Assembly: GCA_905178155.1 (NCBI GenBank)
Contig: CAJINV010000006.1
Coordinates: 4,703,795-4,767,794 of the forward strand
Source: Amoebophrya sp. A120
Taxonomy: Eukaryota; Sar; Dinophyceae; Syndiniales; Amoebophryaceae
Direction of reading: 5' to 3'
Length of the DNA: 64,000 nucleotides
The notes under the pieces were generated by a model that had not been told where the DNA came from, searched no databases, and saw only the letters and a program-made list of their open reading frames with translations. The position numbers and the translations under genes were made by a program. The first letter of the stretch is position 1. Every line of letters starts with the position of its first letter. This document shows positions 62,001 through 64,000 of this stretch, piece after piece.

Positions 62001-64000
62001 CGTACAGGCACAGATGAAGGCACAGAAGCAAATGGAACGGGAGAAAGCCGCTGCCGCTGCCGCGCAAAATGAAGACCAAGGTCAAGCTCCTGGAAAGGAC
62101 GGCGCAGAACAGGCCCAGACTGAAGGTTACCCGGCGACAGATGGAGCGCAGGCCGTGCAGCCGGAGCCGAAGCAAGGGGAAGGGCGAGATGTGGACGACA
62201 GTGGTGCCCCTGCGCCGCGACCTGCTGCTGCAGCAAGCGCAACTGATGTAGAAACTGGAACTTCTCAGACCGAGATGGGAGGCGAACAGCCGCAACGAGA
62301 CAACACAGAGGGTGTCGCAAGAGAGCCAGACGATGCCCCTCCGGAGTCGAACAAGTGTACCGGTGTTGCAGCTGGTCCAGAACCTGCTTCAGTGCAGGAC
62401 ACAGCTCCTTCAACGGAAGATACCGCCACGACAACCTCCTCGATTTCCAAATCCAAACACCTCTCCCGTGCCATCCGCTTTTTCGTGCATTCGTTTCCCA
62501 TGCTGGAAAAACCGATGACCGTGTGGCATCACCGTGCGTCGGAGCGGAAGAACGGCGTGTTTCTATGCGTGGCAAATTATAAAGCATCGTACTAGCAGAG
62601 ATTTATATAAGCAATGCGACTCGCATTGAGTCGCAAACCGGTCGCGGCTTGTCGCATTGCTCGCATTGCCCGCATTGCTCGCAAATCGCGAGGGTCTGCC
62701 AGCAGTCAGGCGCGCGGCAATGAAATCCCCGCCATGCCGTCGCGATTCGCGAGCTACACGGCAGCGCACTGGCCTGCAAGTACAAAACTGGTTATCCTGC
62801 CCTGGGGCTTCTGTAGTGGCGGCTTCGCTCTCTTACCCAGGAGCGCAGTGTTTAGGTTTTAGATTTTTCTCGGGGAACAAAACACAAACCATGATGGAAG
62901 GCTGCCGTCGCGGGGCCCGCGCGAGGTCTAGCGAAGCAGGTGCAGAAACGACGACGGTGTGGGTGTGTGTTCGATGTTTCGGCGCACTTGCGGCGCATCT
63001 TGTTGGATGACCTGTTTTCACGTTCACCTGCCGGCACCCACCCCGACCGAGATACTAGGTAGCTTCGTACGTTAGATAGGAGTAGGACTATGGCGCCCAA
63101 CTAGGATCCGAGCGTGGGCACTCGCAGACGAACTTGCGAGAACGACTCGCAACACTTGCGACAGATCCGCGTGTTCGCAACTCGCAAGACCTCGGATCGC
63201 TGTCGCATTGCTCGCAAATCGCGGCCGGAAATTCCTTATATAATTGGCTGTACTAGTATGAATTGCATTACAAATTTGCTCAGCATGAGAAAGGGAATTC
63301 GTAATGCTGATCGACCTTAGGAAAAAACGATTAAGATTTGTATATGCAAAACTCACATTCATACGACAGGAGTACGATACCTTTGCAATGCATAATTTCA
63401 GTTTTTCAACAAAAAACACGACACGGACGCGAATTTGCGAAACACCTTCCACCCCTACGACCAAGTGAAGTTTGGGGGCCCGCACCAGCCTAATCTGCAC
63501 GAGGAGGTAGAGTTGAGCAAGTTTTTGGACACGCTGTTGCAGGTCAGGGATCCAGCAGTCGTGCCGTCACAAGGAGCAGGATCAGGGCAATTGTCGTCCA
63601 AATTATCGGCAGACGGACACACAGCACCTTCAGAAGGTGGGGGTTCTTCAGGAACGGATTATACCAGAAGTTCCGAAACTGCGACTGAAAAAGACGCAGT
63701 TGTACTAGAGGCACCACAGCAATCAGAGTCGGAACTACCCGGCGCTCTGATCCACGCCCGGCCGACCATTTTCACGATTCTCGGCGTGGACAAAAACGAC
63801 AATGGCTTGGCCACGGGCTTGACAAAGTGGGACGGTGACGGGAACAAAAGTGTTTGCCCCTGGGATCTGAACGTCAAAGTGAATCTGCACGATCATCAAA
63901 GTCTTGTTGGGCGCCATCAGCATGACAAAATCAACAAAAAGCATTACCGAATAGAAATCTCCCCCTGGCGCTGGCCCTATTGCTATCGGGTGGTTAAGAT
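59007..64000 (+). CDS. Long Gln/Ala/Glu-rich protein with N-terminal hydrophobic segment, 3' partial
   Basis: Exons 59007-59679, 59836-59939, 60101-61584, 61752-62577 and about 63396 to beyond the window. Residues 10-35 are hydrophobic (LLLRLFISSLALLKASLFLL), a signal peptide or anchor. Ser/Asp-rich and Pro-rich stretches follow, then a long Gln/Ala/Leu-rich region and charged helices with coiled-coil character (DEKIKLFLEHEKMKDDLKKS, EQQREEAKRMVQQKAEMENK). A better-conserved-looking part at the end (RPTIFTILGVDKNDNGLATG, then WDLNVKVNLHDHQSL) runs off the window. No family is recognised. The last exon border is placed by frame only, because the introner there is broken. Confidence 0.68.
59680..59830. 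mobile_element. Introner element, family B (gene 13)
   Basis: TATCCGATGCAAAAGTATCG to ACTTTTGCAGTTCATA; repeat AATCC/AATCC. Joins FDTIL to ENYKSK. Confidence 0.94.
59940..60095. mobile_element. Introner element, family B (gene 13)
   Basis: TATGCATTGCAAAAGCATCG to ACTTTTGCAGAGGATA; repeat GAAGG/GGAGG. Joins LQTGR to LMLATRR. Confidence 0.92.
61585..61746. mobile_element. Introner element, family O (gene 13)
   Basis: TACGCAAGAGAAAGTTCTTT to GGGTAGATTTCCTGTCAATA with ACCACCACC/GGGTGGGG arms; repeat worn to CAGCA/ACGCA. The 167-bp removal makes the frame shift needed to join KKQ to HEEVELD. Only copy. Confidence 0.75.
62578..63394. mobile_element. Introner element, family B, split by a nested element (gene 13)
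   Basis: Left stub TATAAAGCATCGTACTAG (shortened), right part GTACTAGTATGAATTGC through ACCTTTGCAATGCATA. Flanks are worn, so the exact splice register is set only by frame (about VAN to FQFFNKKH). Confidence 0.78.
62596..63249. mobile_element. Nested TIR element with 7-bp target duplication
   Basis: Inserted in the introner with GTACTAG repeated at 62589-62595 and 63250-63256. Imperfect inverted ends ATTTATATAAGCAAT/ATTATATAAGGAAT. Subterminal arrays of TCGCATTGCTCGCA-type motifs lie on both sides in mirror arrangement. No transposase; non-autonomous. Confidence 0.8.

Noticed and set aside
193-63394. CRISPR-like array, because of regularly recurring short repeats
   Set aside because: Repeats are inverted pairs around variable cores inside coding genes, not direct repeats with spacers, and the genome is eukaryotic.
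1-64000. An autonomous transposase or reverse transcriptase driving the introners
   Set aside because: No frame in the window shows a transposase, integrase or reverse transcriptase motif; all elements here are non-autonomous.
1-64000. tRNA, rRNA or snRNA genes
   Set aside because: I saw no cloverleaf or rRNA/snRNA signature by eye; a covariance-model search could still find one.

Overview
The window looks like nuclear DNA of a syndinian dinoflagellate, most like the parasite Amoebophrya (inference from architecture; no similarity search was run). All thirteen protein-coding loci lie on the plus strand, as in unidirectional dinoflagellate gene arrays. Coding sequence is cut by short elements that end in TAT...ATA, carry terminal inverted repeats (TIRs) and are flanked by a direct repeat, usually 5 bp. 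Removing each element plus one repeat copy restores an open frame and, in recognisable proteins, conserved motifs. These are introner elements (IEs): transposon-like sequences that act as introns, a feature known from Amoebophrya genomes. I count 66 complete IEs in about 15 TIR families (called A to O here; B has 25 copies and A has 15) plus three partial ones. Most cannot be GT-AG introns in any register. Five ordinary GT-AG introns also occur, in two genes.

Layout: (1) 100-3568, EF-hand ion channel, 5' end outside the window; (2) 5514-9675, large basic Ser-rich protein; (3) 11149-11670, secreted cupredoxin-like protein with an IE at its start codon; (4) 12272-16693, unknown 1017-residue protein; (5) 18603-22043, unknown 887-residue protein with a Cys-rich end; (6) 22837-27743, glutathione synthetase in 13 exons; (7) 28386-29432, intronless folate enzyme FolD; (8) 30191-37942, 1507-residue protein with SH3-like/Tudor-like and WW-like segments, 14 IEs; (9) 38622-42044, ZIP metal transporter; (10) and (11) 46374-47534 and 50714-54094, a tandem paralog pair, both rearranged; (12) 55017-57794, transglutaminase-like protein; (13) 59007 to the window end, long Gln/Ala-rich protein.

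The spaces between genes hold GC-rich islands (about 4370-5230, 17230-18330, 42612-45260), two long inverted repeats (47807-48108, 48337-48564) and a short array resembling dinoflagellate spliced-leader relics (about 10566-10645). Two introns carry nested TIR elements (56368-57198, 62596-63249). The most unusual locus is gene 11: a spliceable antisense fragment of another gene, with its own introners, sits inside it between two in-frame 54-bp direct repeats.

No operon logic is visible. Glutathione synthetase (redox), FolD (one-carbon metabolism) and the ZIP transporter (zinc/iron uptake) are independent housekeeping functions. Exon coordinates below assume that the left copy of each target repeat is kept. 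For the fully contained spliced genes (2, 4, 5, 6, 8, 9, 12) the summed exon lengths are multiples of three and I saw no internal stop. None of the splicing has been tested with RNA data.
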